Notes under the pieces: generated by a model | What the model saw: only the letters and a program-made list of their open reading frames with translations | Told to the model about the DNA's origin: nothing | Databases searched by the model: none | DNA from: Dysgonamonadaceae bacterium | Lineage (GTDB): Bacteria; Bacteroidota; Bacteroidia; Bacteroidales; Azobacteroidaceae | Reading direction: 5' to 3' | Assembly (NCBI GenBank): GCA_031284225.1 | Contig: JAITAH010000294.1 | Span: 1 to 23,286, forward strand | DNA: 23,286 nucleotides | Shown here: in pieces, positions 1 to 7,585 of the stretch | Layout: each line of letters opens with the position of its first letter | Numbering within the stretch: position 1 is the stretch's first letter | Translations under genes and position numbers: made by a program

Positions 1-1127
1 TTCGTTATAATCTCCGGATTCAATAAAAGCTTCGCCAATCCCTTTTGCAGGCTTTGCAATGCAATCGAAATATGGGCAAACGGCACACCGATGTTTCGCA
101 AAACGGTCGAATCGGTCAAGTCGCGTTGCAACCGCGATACGGGTAATTTGGCGGCTAAATGTTCCAAAACGGCATTGGCTATACCCAAATTGCCTTCGGC
201 ATTCTCAAAATCAATCGGATTCACCTTGTGGGGCATGGCCGACGAACCGATTTCACCCTCCTTAATCCGTTGTTTGAAGTATTCCATTGAAATATATTGC
301 CAAAAGTCTTTCGATAAATCCAGCAAAACGGTATTGATTCGTCGCAGATCGTCGAACAGAGCAGCCAGATTATCGTAATTTGATATTTGCGTAGTATATT
401 CCTCGCGAACCAATCCCAATTTTTCCGACACGAACCGGTCGCCGAAAAGTTTCCAGTCGATGTGCGGATAGGCCAGCGCATGAGCGTTGTAATTGCCCGT
501 CGCCCCGCCGAATTTAGCCGATAAAGGTATCGCCTTCAACTGTTTGATTTGCTGTTCCAATCGGCTGACAAACACTTGTATTTCTTTCCCCAACCGCGTC
601 GGTGAAGCCGGTTGGCCGTGCGTTCGCGCCAGCATAGCAACCGTTTTCCATTCGCCGGCGTCGTGTTTCAACGTATCGATCAGTTGTTCCAGCATCGGAT
701 AATAATCGTTTTCCAGCGCTTCTTTAACGGACAAAGGGACAGCCGTATTATTAATATCCTGCGAAGTCAGTCCGAAATGGATAAATTCTTTGTGTTTTCC
801 CAACGACAAAGCGTCGAATTTTTCCTTAATGAAATATTCTACCGCTTTTACATCGTGATTCGTAGTGAGTTCAATCGTTTTGATTTGTTCGGCGTCGGCC
901 GTCGAAAACGACCGGTAAATATCCCGCAACGATTCATACAATACAGCAGAACCTGCCGTTTTTAATTGAGGAAGCGGAAGTTCGCAAAGCGCAATAAAAT
1001 ATTCGATTTCGACCCGTATCCGGTAGCGAATCAAGGCGTATTCGGAAAAATAGCTTGATAATGAGGCGGTTTTTTCGCGATACCTGCCATCAACGGGGGA
1101 AATCGCCGTAAGTACATCCAATTTCAT
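1..1127 (-). CDS. purB: Adenylosuccinate lyase, C-terminus cut by window edge
   Basis: PurB removes fumarate from adenylosuccinate and from SAICAR in cytosolic purine synthesis. Reading the minus strand from the ATG at 1127 gives an open frame of 375 codons to the window edge, starting MKLDVLTAISPVDGRYREKT, a typical PurB N-terminus. The family signature GSSAMPHKVNPID is at about residues 294-306. The THGQPASPT motif with a conserved His sits near residue 170, and FGGATGNYNAH follows. Bacteroidota PurB is about 450 residues, so roughly 70 C-terminal residues lie outside the window. The gene diverges from the pdxA-like operon, and a TACCTTTG box on the minus strand lies about 58 bases upstream. 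I see nothing broken in the visible part. Confidence 0.96.
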   Translation of the reverse strand, partial: MKLDVLTAISPVDGRYREKTASLSSYFSEYALIRYRIRVEIEYFIALCELPLPQLKTAGSAVLYESLRDIYRSFSTADAEQIKTIELTTNHDVKAVEYFIKEKFDALSLGKHKEFIHFGLTSQDINNTAVPLSVKEALENDYYPMLEQLIDTLKHDAGEWKTVAMLARTHGQPASPTRLGKEIQVFVSRLEQQIKQLKAIPLSAKFGGATGNYNAHALAYPHIDWKLFGDRFVSEKLGLVREEYTTQISNYDNLAALFDDLRRINTVLLDLSKDFWQYISMEYFKQRIKEGEIGSSAMPHKVNPIDFENAEGNLGIANAVLEHLAAKLPVSRLQRDLTDSTVLRNIGVPFAHISIALQSLQKGLAKLLLNPEIIT

Positions 1128-1184
1128 ACGAGTGAAATTCAAAAATAATTCTCTTTCGGAAATGCCTATATTTGTTTAAGCGCA

Positions 1185-1192
1185 CAAAGGTA
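1185..1192 (-). promoter_or_regulatory. Putative -7 box for purB
   Basis: The minus strand reads TACCTTTG, matching the Bacteroidota primary-sigma -7 consensus TAnnTTTG, 58 bases upstream of the purB start. No clear TTTG -33 partner is visible at the usual distance, so the call rests on the -7 box and its position. Confidence 0.5.
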
Positions 1193-1201
1193 AGTATTTT
1201 T

Positions 1202-1231
1202 TTTGATTTTCCTATTAAAATCGTACCTTTG
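1202..1231 (+). promoter_or_regulatory. Putative promoter of the pdxA-like/inositol operon
   Basis: A TTTG at 1202-1205 and a TACCTTTG at 1224-1231 are separated by 18 bases, close to the Bacteroidota -33/-7 arrangement. Transcription would begin near 1237, giving a leader of about 30 bases. It sits back to back with the purB promoter. The downstream genes to 6786 have gaps of at most 15 bases or overlap, so this may be the main promoter for all six. Confidence 0.6.
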
Positions 1232-1265
1232 CAAAAATATATTTTGATAATTTGAAAGAAGCATC

Positions 1266-2303
1266 ATGAGCGAAAAGATGATAAAAGCCGGTATCAGCCA
1301 AGGAGATACTAATGGAATATCCTACGAACTGATTTTGAAAATGTTTGACGATACGCATATTTTCGAAACTTGCATTCCTATTGTTTACGGATCGTCTAAA
1401 TTACTGGCTTATCATCGGAAAACGCTTGATTTACCGTCCGTTAATGTCAGCAACATCAATCGGGCCGAAGATGCGGGAGCAAACCGCCTCAATATAATTA
1501 ATGTAGTAAGCGACGATATGATCGTCGAACTGGGAAAGCCCACGCCCGAAAGCGCTAACGCATCAGAGGCGGCGCTTGCCCGTGCATTGGACGACCTGAA
1601 AGCGGGAACCATCGATATTCTTATTGTCGCGCCGTCCGAAACAGATCCCACGCCTGCGGCAGAAGCAAAAACCGCCAACGAAAAGAAAAGTCTGAAAATA
1701 TTAGTCAACGACAGTTTCCGTCTGGCTTTAGCCACCGGCGATGTGCCTCTGCATGAAGTATCCAACCTGCTGAGCGTGGAATCATTAACAAAAAAGATTA
1801 TTGCCTTACGCAATAGCTTGATCCAGAATTTTCAAGTTACCTTTCCCCGGATAGCTGTTTTAGCGCTTAATCCGCAGGGAAAGAATGAGGATATTACTTC
1901 CCCGTCCATTCAGGCGGCCTCTAATGCGGGCGTCCTTTGCTTCGGCCCTTACGCTGCCGACGACTTTTTTGCTTCAGACAAGCATCTGAAATTCGACGCC
2001 GTTCTGGCCATGTACCACGATCAGGGAATGATTGCTTTCAAAACCTTAGTCAGGGAAGAACATGCGTTGTTTATCGACAATCTGCCTTACATCATTACAG
2101 CTCCCAATGTTCATGCGTCTTTCGATAAAGCCGGAAAAAACGAAAGTTCGCCCAATGCCATTCAGAAAGCCTTATTTTTAGCCATCGATATTTACCACAA
2201 CCGGAAAACCGATCAGGAAATAAACAGCCACCCCTTAAAAAAACAGTATTTTGAACGAGGCTCCGACAACGAGAAATTAGACTTGACCAAGGAAGAAATC
2301 TGA
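1266..2303 (+). CDS. PdxA-like protein with degenerate active site
   Basis: The protein (345 aa) is clearly homologous to 4-hydroxythreonine-4-phosphate dehydrogenase (PdxA), the NAD-dependent vitamin B6 enzyme. The N-terminus GISQGDTNGISYELILKMF, the FGPYAADDFF stretch and the MYHDQG motif (249-254) all match. Key catalytic positions do not. The GHTE segment holding the first metal-ligand His is replaced by an unrelated stretch near 124-140. The NPHAG motif with the second His is NPQGK (202-206). The usual HGTA segment near the C-terminus reads NVHASFDKAG (281-290). Only the third metal His (251) remains. It may be a pseudoenzyme or have a new substrate. Length is only slightly short of the family, with no frameshift. 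It is first in a tight operon, 9 bases before the nucleotidyltransferase, so a link to inositol-lipid synthesis is possible (inference). Confidence 0.85.
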   Translation: MSEKMIKAGISQGDTNGISYELILKMFDDTHIFETCIPIVYGSSKLLAYHRKTLDLPSVNVSNINRAEDAGANRLNIINVVSDDMIVELGKPTPESANASEAALARALDDLKAGTIDILIVAPSETDPTPAAEAKTANEKKSLKILVNDSFRLALATGDVPLHEVSNLLSVESLTKKIIALRNSLIQNFQVTFPRIAVLALNPQGKNEDITSPSIQAASNAGVLCFGPYAADDFFASDKHLKFDAVLAMYHDQGMIAFKTLVREEHALFIDNLPYIITAPNVHASFDKAGKNESSPNAIQKALFLAIDIYHNRKTDQEINSHPLKKQYFERGSDNEKLDLTKEEI

Positions 2304-2312
2304 AAAAAGTCT

Positions 2313-3020
2313 ATGAATTACGCCATTATAGCTGCCGGAGAGGGTTCTCGATTGATACGGGAAGGTCTTTCCACGCCTAAACCTCTGATTGCATTGAACG
2401 GCGTTCCGCTCATCGACCGCTTACTGGATATTTTTTGCAGGAACGAAGCCGAAGCGATACATATTATCATTAATGAAACCCAACTTTCCGTGCGGGAACA
2501 TGTAGAATCGACGGTCCGGCGCGTTCCCATCCATTGGATCGTTCAATCCACGCCCAGCTCCCTGCATAGCTTTTACGAATTGAGTCGTTTCCTGCAAGGA
2601 GAAAAATTCTGCCTGACCACGGTCGATACGGTTTTCCAACCTCATGCGTTTACTTCTTTTATTCGGGCTTTCGACAAAGATACGGAAAACGACGGCCTGC
2701 TGGCGGTAACGGATTATATCGACGACGAAAAACCGCTCTATGTTTCCGTCGATGAATCCACCGGGCTTATCCGGGATTTTCACGACGAACCGAACGGCAA
2801 CGACAAGTATATTTCGGGCGGCATTTACGGCCTCACACCCCAAACCATTCCTGTTCTCGACCGGTGTAAAGAACAAAATATCGCCCGGATGCGCAATTAT
2901 CAACGGCAATTGATTGCCGGCGGATTCAAGCTAAAAGCCCATCTGTTCGACAAAATCATGGATATTGATCATAAGAAAGACATCCAAATCGCTGAAAAAT
3001 GGTTGGCCGATGAAACATAA
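2313..3020 (+). CDS. Sugar/inositol-phosphate nucleotidyltransferase
   Basis: The 235-residue protein has the NTP-transferase fold signature at its N-terminus: AAGEGSRL (7-14) followed by TPKPLIALNG (21-30), the nucleotide-binding loop and lysine. Asp105 in TTVDTVF and Asp217/Asp219 in MDIDHKKD are probable metal ligands. It is a single-domain cytosolic enzyme that should join an NTP to a phosphorylated polyol or sugar. Gene context with myo-inositol-1-phosphate synthase and two CDP-alcohol phosphatidyltransferases suggests CTP:inositol-1-phosphate cytidylyltransferase, giving CDP-inositol; this is inference. A generic sugar-phosphate nucleotidyltransferase is the alternative. Its last codons overlap the start of the ATP-grasp gene by 11 bases, which suggests translational coupling. 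Confidence 0.8.
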   Translation: MNYAIIAAGEGSRLIREGLSTPKPLIALNGVPLIDRLLDIFCRNEAEAIHIIINETQLSVREHVESTVRRVPIHWIVQSTPSSLHSFYELSRFLQGEKFCLTTVDTVFQPHAFTSFIRAFDKDTENDGLLAVTDYIDDEKPLYVSVDESTGLIRDFHDEPNGNDKYISGGIYGLTPQTIPVLDRCKEQNIARMRNYQRQLIAGGFKLKAHLFDKIMDIDHKKDIQIAEKWLADET

Positions 3021-3852
3021 ACTTATACGCATCCGACGCGACACGATGTTTTCGCCGAACCGCATCAGCAATGATGCAGCAATTTTCGATCGGGTTTCGG
3101 AACTTTTGCAACAGAAAGGTTGTGAGATAACGGAATACGATGAATCTGCTTTTCAAAACGAAACAGTCGGCAAAGGATTGATTTTCACTATGGCGCGCGA
3201 CATCCGTACCCTGCGAAAACTTCAGCAACTGGAAGATGAAGGCCGAACGGTTATCAATTCCGCTTACGGCATTGAAAACTGTACCCGCGAGAAAATGACC
3301 CGTTTGTTGCTCGACAACCACATTCCGTATCCGAAAAGCAAAATAATTCCTACCACGGAAGCGGATACCGACCTGAGCGATATGGGTTCATATTGCTGGA
3401 TTAAGCGCGGCGATTGCCAGTCCATTCATTGCGAAGATGTTGTTTTTGCCCGGGTCGGCGAGGAATCGGCCGCTATGATCCGGAACCAAGCGCAACGAAA
3501 CATTCCATCCGTAGTCATCAACGAACATTTGGAAGGCGATTTGATTAAGTTTTACGGAGTTGCCGGAACGGATTTTTTCTATTGGTTTTACCCCAATCAA
3601 CTGAATTATAGCAAATTCGGATTAGAAACCATCAACGGGCGATTACAAGACATCCCCTTCGATACCGAAACGCTGCAAACGCTTTGCTCACGCGCCGCCC
3701 AAACGCTGAAGATCTCTATTTACGGCGGCGACGCTGTGATAAACTCCGACGGGACCCTCCGAATCATCGACTGGAACGATTGGCCCAGTTTCACGCCTTG
3801 CCTCGAATTAGCGGCGCCATACATCGCCCAACATATTTACAGTTATTTATGA
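3010..3852 (+). CDS. ATP-grasp family ligase-like protein
   Basis: The start chosen is the ATG at 3010, overlapping the previous gene by 11 bases; an in-frame ATG at 2965 would lie deep inside that gene. This gives 280 residues. ATP-grasp features are visible: Lys132 in WIKRGDCQ, the hinge segment NEHLEGDLIKFYGV (171-184), and a C-terminal metal-binding part with GGDAVI (239-244) and IDWNDWPSF (253-261), where Asp254, Asn256 and Asp257 could bind Mg. Such enzymes usually activate a carboxylate with ATP and couple it to an amine, thiol or another acceptor. The substrate cannot be read from the sequence. Position inside the inositol-lipid operon suggests headgroup modification (inference). Its stop overlaps the next start as ATGA. 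Confidence 0.8.
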   Translation: MKHKLIRIRRDTMFSPNRISNDAAIFDRVSELLQQKGCEITEYDESAFQNETVGKGLIFTMARDIRTLRKLQQLEDEGRTVINSAYGIENCTREKMTRLLLDNHIPYPKSKIIPTTEADTDLSDMGSYCWIKRGDCQSIHCEDVVFARVGEESAAMIRNQAQRNIPSVVINEHLEGDLIKFYGVAGTDFFYWFYPNQLNYSKFGLETINGRLQDIPFDTETLQTLCSRAAQTLKISIYGGDAVINSDGTLRIIDWNDWPSFTPCLELAAPYIAQHIYSYL

Positions 3853-4766
3853 AAGAGAAACATCCGGCATGGAAATTAACATTGAAATCGACCGATACGG
3901 AAGAGTTTTTAGATATGCACTTCTACCGGCCGATCGGATACGCTTGGGCGTTATTTTTTCAAAAAATAAACGTTAGTCCTAATCAAGTTACCATTGCCGC
4001 TATTTTTATCGGGATGGCGGCCGGAGTGTGCTTCTACTTTACGGATTTTTACATCAATTTAGCAGGCATTTTCCTGTTGATTTGGGCAAATTCGTTCGAT
4101 AGCGCCGACGGACAACTGGCGCGGATGACCCATAAACGATCGGTAACGGGACGTATTTTAGACGGTATTTGCGGCGACTGCTGGTTTGGAGCCATCTACC
4201 TCGCCATCGTTTTTCGCCTTTGGCCGGAATGGAACTGGCCGATTCTGTTGTTAGCGCTTATCACCGGTTATTGCCACCTGAAACAAGCCGCGATGGCCGA
4301 TTATTTTCGTAACATTCATTTATTGTTCCTGCGTGGAAAAAACGACAGCGAATTAGATAATTCCCAATACTTGAAGGAAAAATACCAGCAAACGAAGCGA
4401 AAAAAAACGCTTCCGGTTCGTGTCATCCAATCTATTTATCTGAATTACACGAAAAAACAAGAAAACCGGACGCCTCGCTTACAAGCCATGTTGCACATTC
4501 TCCGAACCCGATATCAGTGGAACGTCCCGGACTGGTTCCGGCAGGTTTACCGCGAAAAAAGTCTGCCGCTGTTGATTTACACCAATCTACTTTCATTCAA
4601 TTTACGATCGGCCATACTGTTTATCAGCATATTAGTTAATCATCCATGGATTTATTTCGCCTTCGAGCTGACCGTAATGAACGTTATGCTCTATTACATG
4701 GTGCACCGCTATGAAACGATCGGCAAACAATTAACCCATGAACTGGAACAATCGGCAACCGCTTAG
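3849..4766 (+). CDS. CDP-alcohol phosphatidyltransferase (first of two)
   Basis: The start is the ATG at 3849, which overlaps the preceding stop as ATGA; an in-frame ATG at 3684 lies inside the ATP-grasp gene. The product has 305 residues with several membrane segments (about 45-80, 110-140 and 245-290). It carries the CDP-alcohol phosphatidyltransferase core: Asp84-x2-Asp87-Gly88-x2-Ala91-Arg92, then Gly101 and Asp105. The fourth Asp of the standard DGxxAR-x8-GxxxDxxxD signature would be residue 109, which is Gly; Asp110 is next to it. A long polar loop (about 150-230) separates the core from the C-terminal helices. The enzyme should transfer a phospho-alcohol from a CDP-linked donor at the inner membrane. 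Inositol as headgroup is inferred from context. Confidence 0.85.
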   Translation: MKEKHPAWKLTLKSTDTEEFLDMHFYRPIGYAWALFFQKINVSPNQVTIAAIFIGMAAGVCFYFTDFYINLAGIFLLIWANSFDSADGQLARMTHKRSVTGRILDGICGDCWFGAIYLAIVFRLWPEWNWPILLLALITGYCHLKQAAMADYFRNIHLLFLRGKNDSELDNSQYLKEKYQQTKRKKTLPVRVIQSIYLNYTKKQENRTPRLQAMLHILRTRYQWNVPDWFRQVYREKSLPLLIYTNLLSFNLRSAILFISILVNHPWIYFAFELTVMNVMLYYMVHRYETIGKQLTHELEQSATA

Positions 4767-5472
4767 AGGACTCCTGTTCGATTACGGAGGAACCATCGAC
4801 ACCAACGGCCGGCATTGGGCGGAAGTCTTGTGGGATGCTTATGTGAGCCACGAAATTCCGGTCAGCAAAGAAGCCTTTCGGGAAGCATACATTCAGGGGG
4901 AACGCTATCTGGCCACTCATCCGGTGATCCGGCCCTGCGATACTTTTCGCGATGTCTTAACGGCTAAAACTCAATTTCAAATCCAATGGCTGATCCATAA
5001 CGGATTTTTAATAAAAAATGCACATTCTTCAACTTATCCATTGATGATTTCAAATCAATGTTATACCTTTGCCCAAATTGTGTTACAAAATTCAGTGAAG
5101 GTCTTACAAAAATTGGCGTCCCAATTCCCTTTAGGCTTGGTTTCAAACTTCTACGGAAATCTCGAAACCGTTTTGAACGAGTTCGGATTGTCAACGTATT
5201 TCCAGTCGGTGGTAGAGTCGGCGGTAGTCAATGTGCGAAAACCGGATCCGGCGATTTTCGACCGCGCCGTCAAAGCCCTCGGAATGCAACCCGGCGAAGT
5301 GGCGGTAATAGGCGATTCCTATTCAAAAGACATTGTTCCCGCCCACACACTCGGATGCCGTACCGTTTGGCTGAAAGGCGATGTATATGACAAACAGGAT
5401 ACGGGAACCGCCGCTGATGCAGTGATACAAGATTTAAATGAACTACTAATTATTTTTAATGTCAACAAATAA
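4738..5472 (+). CDS. HAD-superfamily hydrolase with altered motif I
   Basis: The 244-residue protein has the HAD core: motif I LLFDYGGTID (12-21) with nucleophile Asp15, motif II Ser136 in LVSNFYG, motif III Lys168 in VRKPDP, and motif IV IGDSYSKDI with Asp193 and Asp198. A helical cap lies between about 25 and 115. In motif I the second Asp of DxD, the general acid/base of HAD phosphatases, is Gly17, so ordinary phosphatase activity is uncertain. By context it might dephosphorylate an inositol phosphate or a phosphatidylinositol-phosphate intermediate (inference). The start overlaps the preceding phosphatidyltransferase gene by 29 bases. The next gene, for inositol-phosphate synthase, follows after 15 bases. 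Confidence 0.82.
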   Translation: MNWNNRQPLRGLLFDYGGTIDTNGRHWAEVLWDAYVSHEIPVSKEAFREAYIQGERYLATHPVIRPCDTFRDVLTAKTQFQIQWLIHNGFLIKNAHSSTYPLMISNQCYTFAQIVLQNSVKVLQKLASQFPLGLVSNFYGNLETVLNEFGLSTYFQSVVESAVVNVRKPDPAIFDRAVKALGMQPGEVAVIGDSYSKDIVPAHTLGCRTVWLKGDVYDKQDTGTAADAVIQDLNELLIIFNVNK

Positions 5473-5487
5473 ATAGATCTGATAATC

Positions 5488-6786
5488 ATGGAGAAACAAC
5501 AATTGAAAGACGCTTCGGGTAAACTCGGCGTGCTTGTGATCGGAGTGGGAGGCGCTGTCGCAACGACTTTTATCGCAGGAACATTACTGATTCGCAAAGG
5601 ATTAGGCGTTCCCGTCGGTTCGATTAGCCAATTAGCCACCATCCGGCTGGGGAAAAGGGAAGAAAACCGTTTCCCGAAAATCAAAGACATCGTACCTTTG
5701 GCCGACCTGAACGATCTGGTTTTCGGAGGCTGGGATATTTTTGAAGAAGACGCCTACACGGCCGCCCGGAACGCCGAAGTACTGACCGCTGACGATTTGA
5801 ACCAAGTCAAAGACGAACTGCAAGCCATCCGGCCGATGAAAGCCGTTTTCGACCAATGCTATGTTAAACGCCTGCACGGCACTTGGACAAAAGAAGCGCC
5901 CACGAAATGGGACTTGCAAGAGGCTGTCCGACAGGATATCCGCCGGTTCAAAGCCGAAAATCATTTAGATCGTCTGGTTTGCCTTTGGTGCGGAAGTACG
6001 GAAATATTTATCCAGTCCGGCGAAGTACATCAATCGCTGCCGGCTTTCCGAAAAGCGCTCAAAGAAAATCACCCGGATATTGCTCCTTCCATGATTTACG
6101 CTTATGCCTGTCTGGAAGAAGGCGTTCCTTATATCAACGGCGCTCCCAACCTGACAACCGATATTCAGGCCCTCTGGGAACTCGCCGAGCAAACACAAAC
6201 GCCCATCTGCGGCAAGGATTTTAAGACGGGACAAACACTCCTGAAAACCGTTATTGCTCCGATGCTGAAAACCCGTATGCTGGGTTTGAACGGATGGTTC
6301 TCTACCAACATTTTGGGCAATCGCGACGGCGAAGTATTGGACGACCCGGATTCCTTCAAAACCAAGGAAGAATCCAAACTTTCCGTCATCGACACCATCC
6401 TGCAACCGGAACTTTATCCGCAATTATACGGAAATTATTACCATAAAGTACGCATCAATTATTATCCGCCGCGCAAGGATAACAAGGAGGGTTGGGACAA
6501 TATTGATATTTTCGGCTGGTTGGGTTACCCGATGCAATTGAAAGTCGATTTCCTTTGCCGCGATTCCATCTTGGCGTCCCCTCTCTGTTTGGATTTGGTA
6601 TTATTCATCGATTTGGCCAAACGAGCCGGAATGAGCGGAATACAATCCTGGTTGTCGTTCTATTTCAAAAGCCCGATACACGACCGGGAACATATTGCCG
6701 AACACGATTTGTTTATTCAATATGTGAAACTGAAAAATACTTTGCGCCTGATTCTCGGAGAGAAAACCATCGACTTTATTGATTAA
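5488..6786 (+). CDS. ino1: myo-inositol-1-phosphate synthase
   Basis: This cytosolic NAD-dependent enzyme converts glucose 6-phosphate to inositol 1(3)-phosphate, the first step of inositol-lipid synthesis. The 432 residues begin with a Rossmann motif, LVIGVGGAVATTFIAG (16-31). The family segments CLWCGSTE (165-172), NGAPNLTTDI (217-226), GKDFKTGQTLLKT (242-254) with catalytic-region Lys243, Lys246 and Lys253, NILGNRDG (274-281), and LKVDFLCRDSILASPLCLDL (351-370) are all present. Length fits bacterial and archaeal members. It is the last gene of the plus-strand operon. Its 3' end overlaps the convergent phosphatidyltransferase gene by 11 bases. No lesion is visible. Confidence 0.95.
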   Translation: MEKQQLKDASGKLGVLVIGVGGAVATTFIAGTLLIRKGLGVPVGSISQLATIRLGKREENRFPKIKDIVPLADLNDLVFGGWDIFEEDAYTAARNAEVLTADDLNQVKDELQAIRPMKAVFDQCYVKRLHGTWTKEAPTKWDLQEAVRQDIRRFKAENHLDRLVCLWCGSTEIFIQSGEVHQSLPAFRKALKENHPDIAPSMIYAYACLEEGVPYINGAPNLTTDIQALWELAEQTQTPICGKDFKTGQTLLKTVIAPMLKTRMLGLNGWFSTNILGNRDGEVLDDPDSFKTKEESKLSVIDTILQPELYPQLYGNYYHKVRINYYPPRKDNKEGWDNIDIFGWLGYPMQLKVDFLCRDSILASPLCLDLVLFIDLAKRAGMSGIQSWLSFYFKSPIHDREHIAEHDLFIQYVKLKNTLRLILGEKTIDFID

Positions 6787-7483
6787 GCGCCGCCGCCTTT
6801 TCGTCTTTATCGCGTTGATCGGCCATTTTCAATAAATTCCGGAAATCTTTAATGTTGAGTATCAGTAAAATCACGCAGGCTATCGTACCGGAATAGATAA
6901 TCGAATCTTTTACGGCAACCTCCAGAATCAAAATCACGGAAAGCAAAATACGCGCTTCCGTAGGGCCTAAAATGCCGGAATCAATCGTATATTGATTGAC
7001 GATTTTGTAACGCAGCAACGCCATCATCATGGCCCAGCCATAGAATACGACAAATCCGAAACCGATCAATTCCCATTGACCGCTTACGTAAATGATGTAA
7101 CCGCAACCGATTAAGATATTGGTTAACCAATCGACGATAAAATCCAGCGAAAAGCCGTACCATTTTCTCGGACGATTGCGATAATAAGCCAAACGCCCGT
7201 CCAGCGAATCGCCAAACCAATTGAGAAGAAAGCCGAAAATACCCAGTAACAACCATTCCCTTTGAAAGTAAGCGGCCAATATAAAACTGCCGGTCGTAAT
7301 AAAACTGCCGGCAAAGCCTAAACCGGTAAGCATATTTGAACTCACCCAAGAAGGGATTCGTTGCACCAGAACAACAAGCAATTGCTGCTCGTATTTCTTC
7401 AAAATATTCGTCCGGTTTCTGTCTTTCGTGATTTTAGACAACGTATCGGCATTCTGCGTATCGAGAGAATCTTTCATATTCAT
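6776..7483 (-). CDS. CDP-alcohol phosphatidyltransferase (second of two)
   Basis: The 235-residue membrane protein has a polar N-terminus and hydrophobic helices at about 50-90, 117-140, 145-160 and 180-210. The core signature is GDSLDGRLAYYR (91-102), then Gly110, Asp114 and Asp118. All four Asp positions (92, 95, 114, 118) are kept. The Arg that normally follows Ala is Tyr100, and spacing to Gly110 is one residue longer than the standard x8. The reaction should be transfer of a phospho-alcohol from a CDP-linked donor to an alcohol. With the synthase next door, an inositol-phosphate lipid product is likely (inference). A start at 7477 (third codon, also Met) is possible, since the promoter box ends only 10 bases upstream of 7483. 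It is transcribed against the inositol operon and overlaps its last gene. Confidence 0.85.
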   Translation of the reverse strand: MNMKDSLDTQNADTLSKITKDRNRTNILKKYEQQLLVVLVQRIPSWVSSNMLTGLGFAGSFITTGSFILAAYFQREWLLLGIFGFLLNWFGDSLDGRLAYYRNRPRKWYGFSLDFIVDWLTNILIGCGYIIYVSGQWELIGFGFVVFYGWAMMMALLRYKIVNQYTIDSGILGPTEARILLSVILILEVAVKDSIIYSGTIACVILLILNIKDFRNLLKMADQRDKDEKAAALNQ

Positions 7484-7493
7484 TTATTTTAGG

Positions 7494-7501
7494 CAAAGAT
7501 A
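7494..7501 (-). promoter_or_regulatory. Putative -7 box for the second phosphatidyltransferase
   Basis: The minus strand reads TATCTTTG, a match to TAnnTTTG, ending 11 bases before the ATG at 7483. This would leave a very short leader. No clear -33 TTTG at normal spacing was found. Confidence 0.45.
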
Positions 7502-7545
7502 ATATTTTTTTTAAAACATCGCATGGTCAATCAAAGAATGATGAT

Positions 7546-7553
7546 TAATTTTG
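7546..7553 (+). promoter_or_regulatory. Putative -7 box for the acyltransferase gene
   Basis: TAATTTTG matches TAnnTTTG and lies 32 bases upstream of the ATG at 7586. It falls downstream of an earlier in-frame ATG at 7523, which argues that translation begins at 7586. The box is divergent from the one at 7494-7501. Confidence 0.45.
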
Positions 7554-7585
7554 CCAAAAATTATAATACTGACTATTTCGACAAA

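Noticed and set aside
2965..3009. Earlier start for the ATP-grasp protein
   Set aside because: It would add 15 residues inside the nucleotidyltransferase gene. The ATG at 3010 gives the common short overlap and a sensible N-terminus.
3684..3848. Earlier start for the first phosphatidyltransferase
   Set aside because: The extra 55 residues lie in the ATP-grasp gene and are Arg-rich with no family match. ATGA at 3849 is the natural coupled start.
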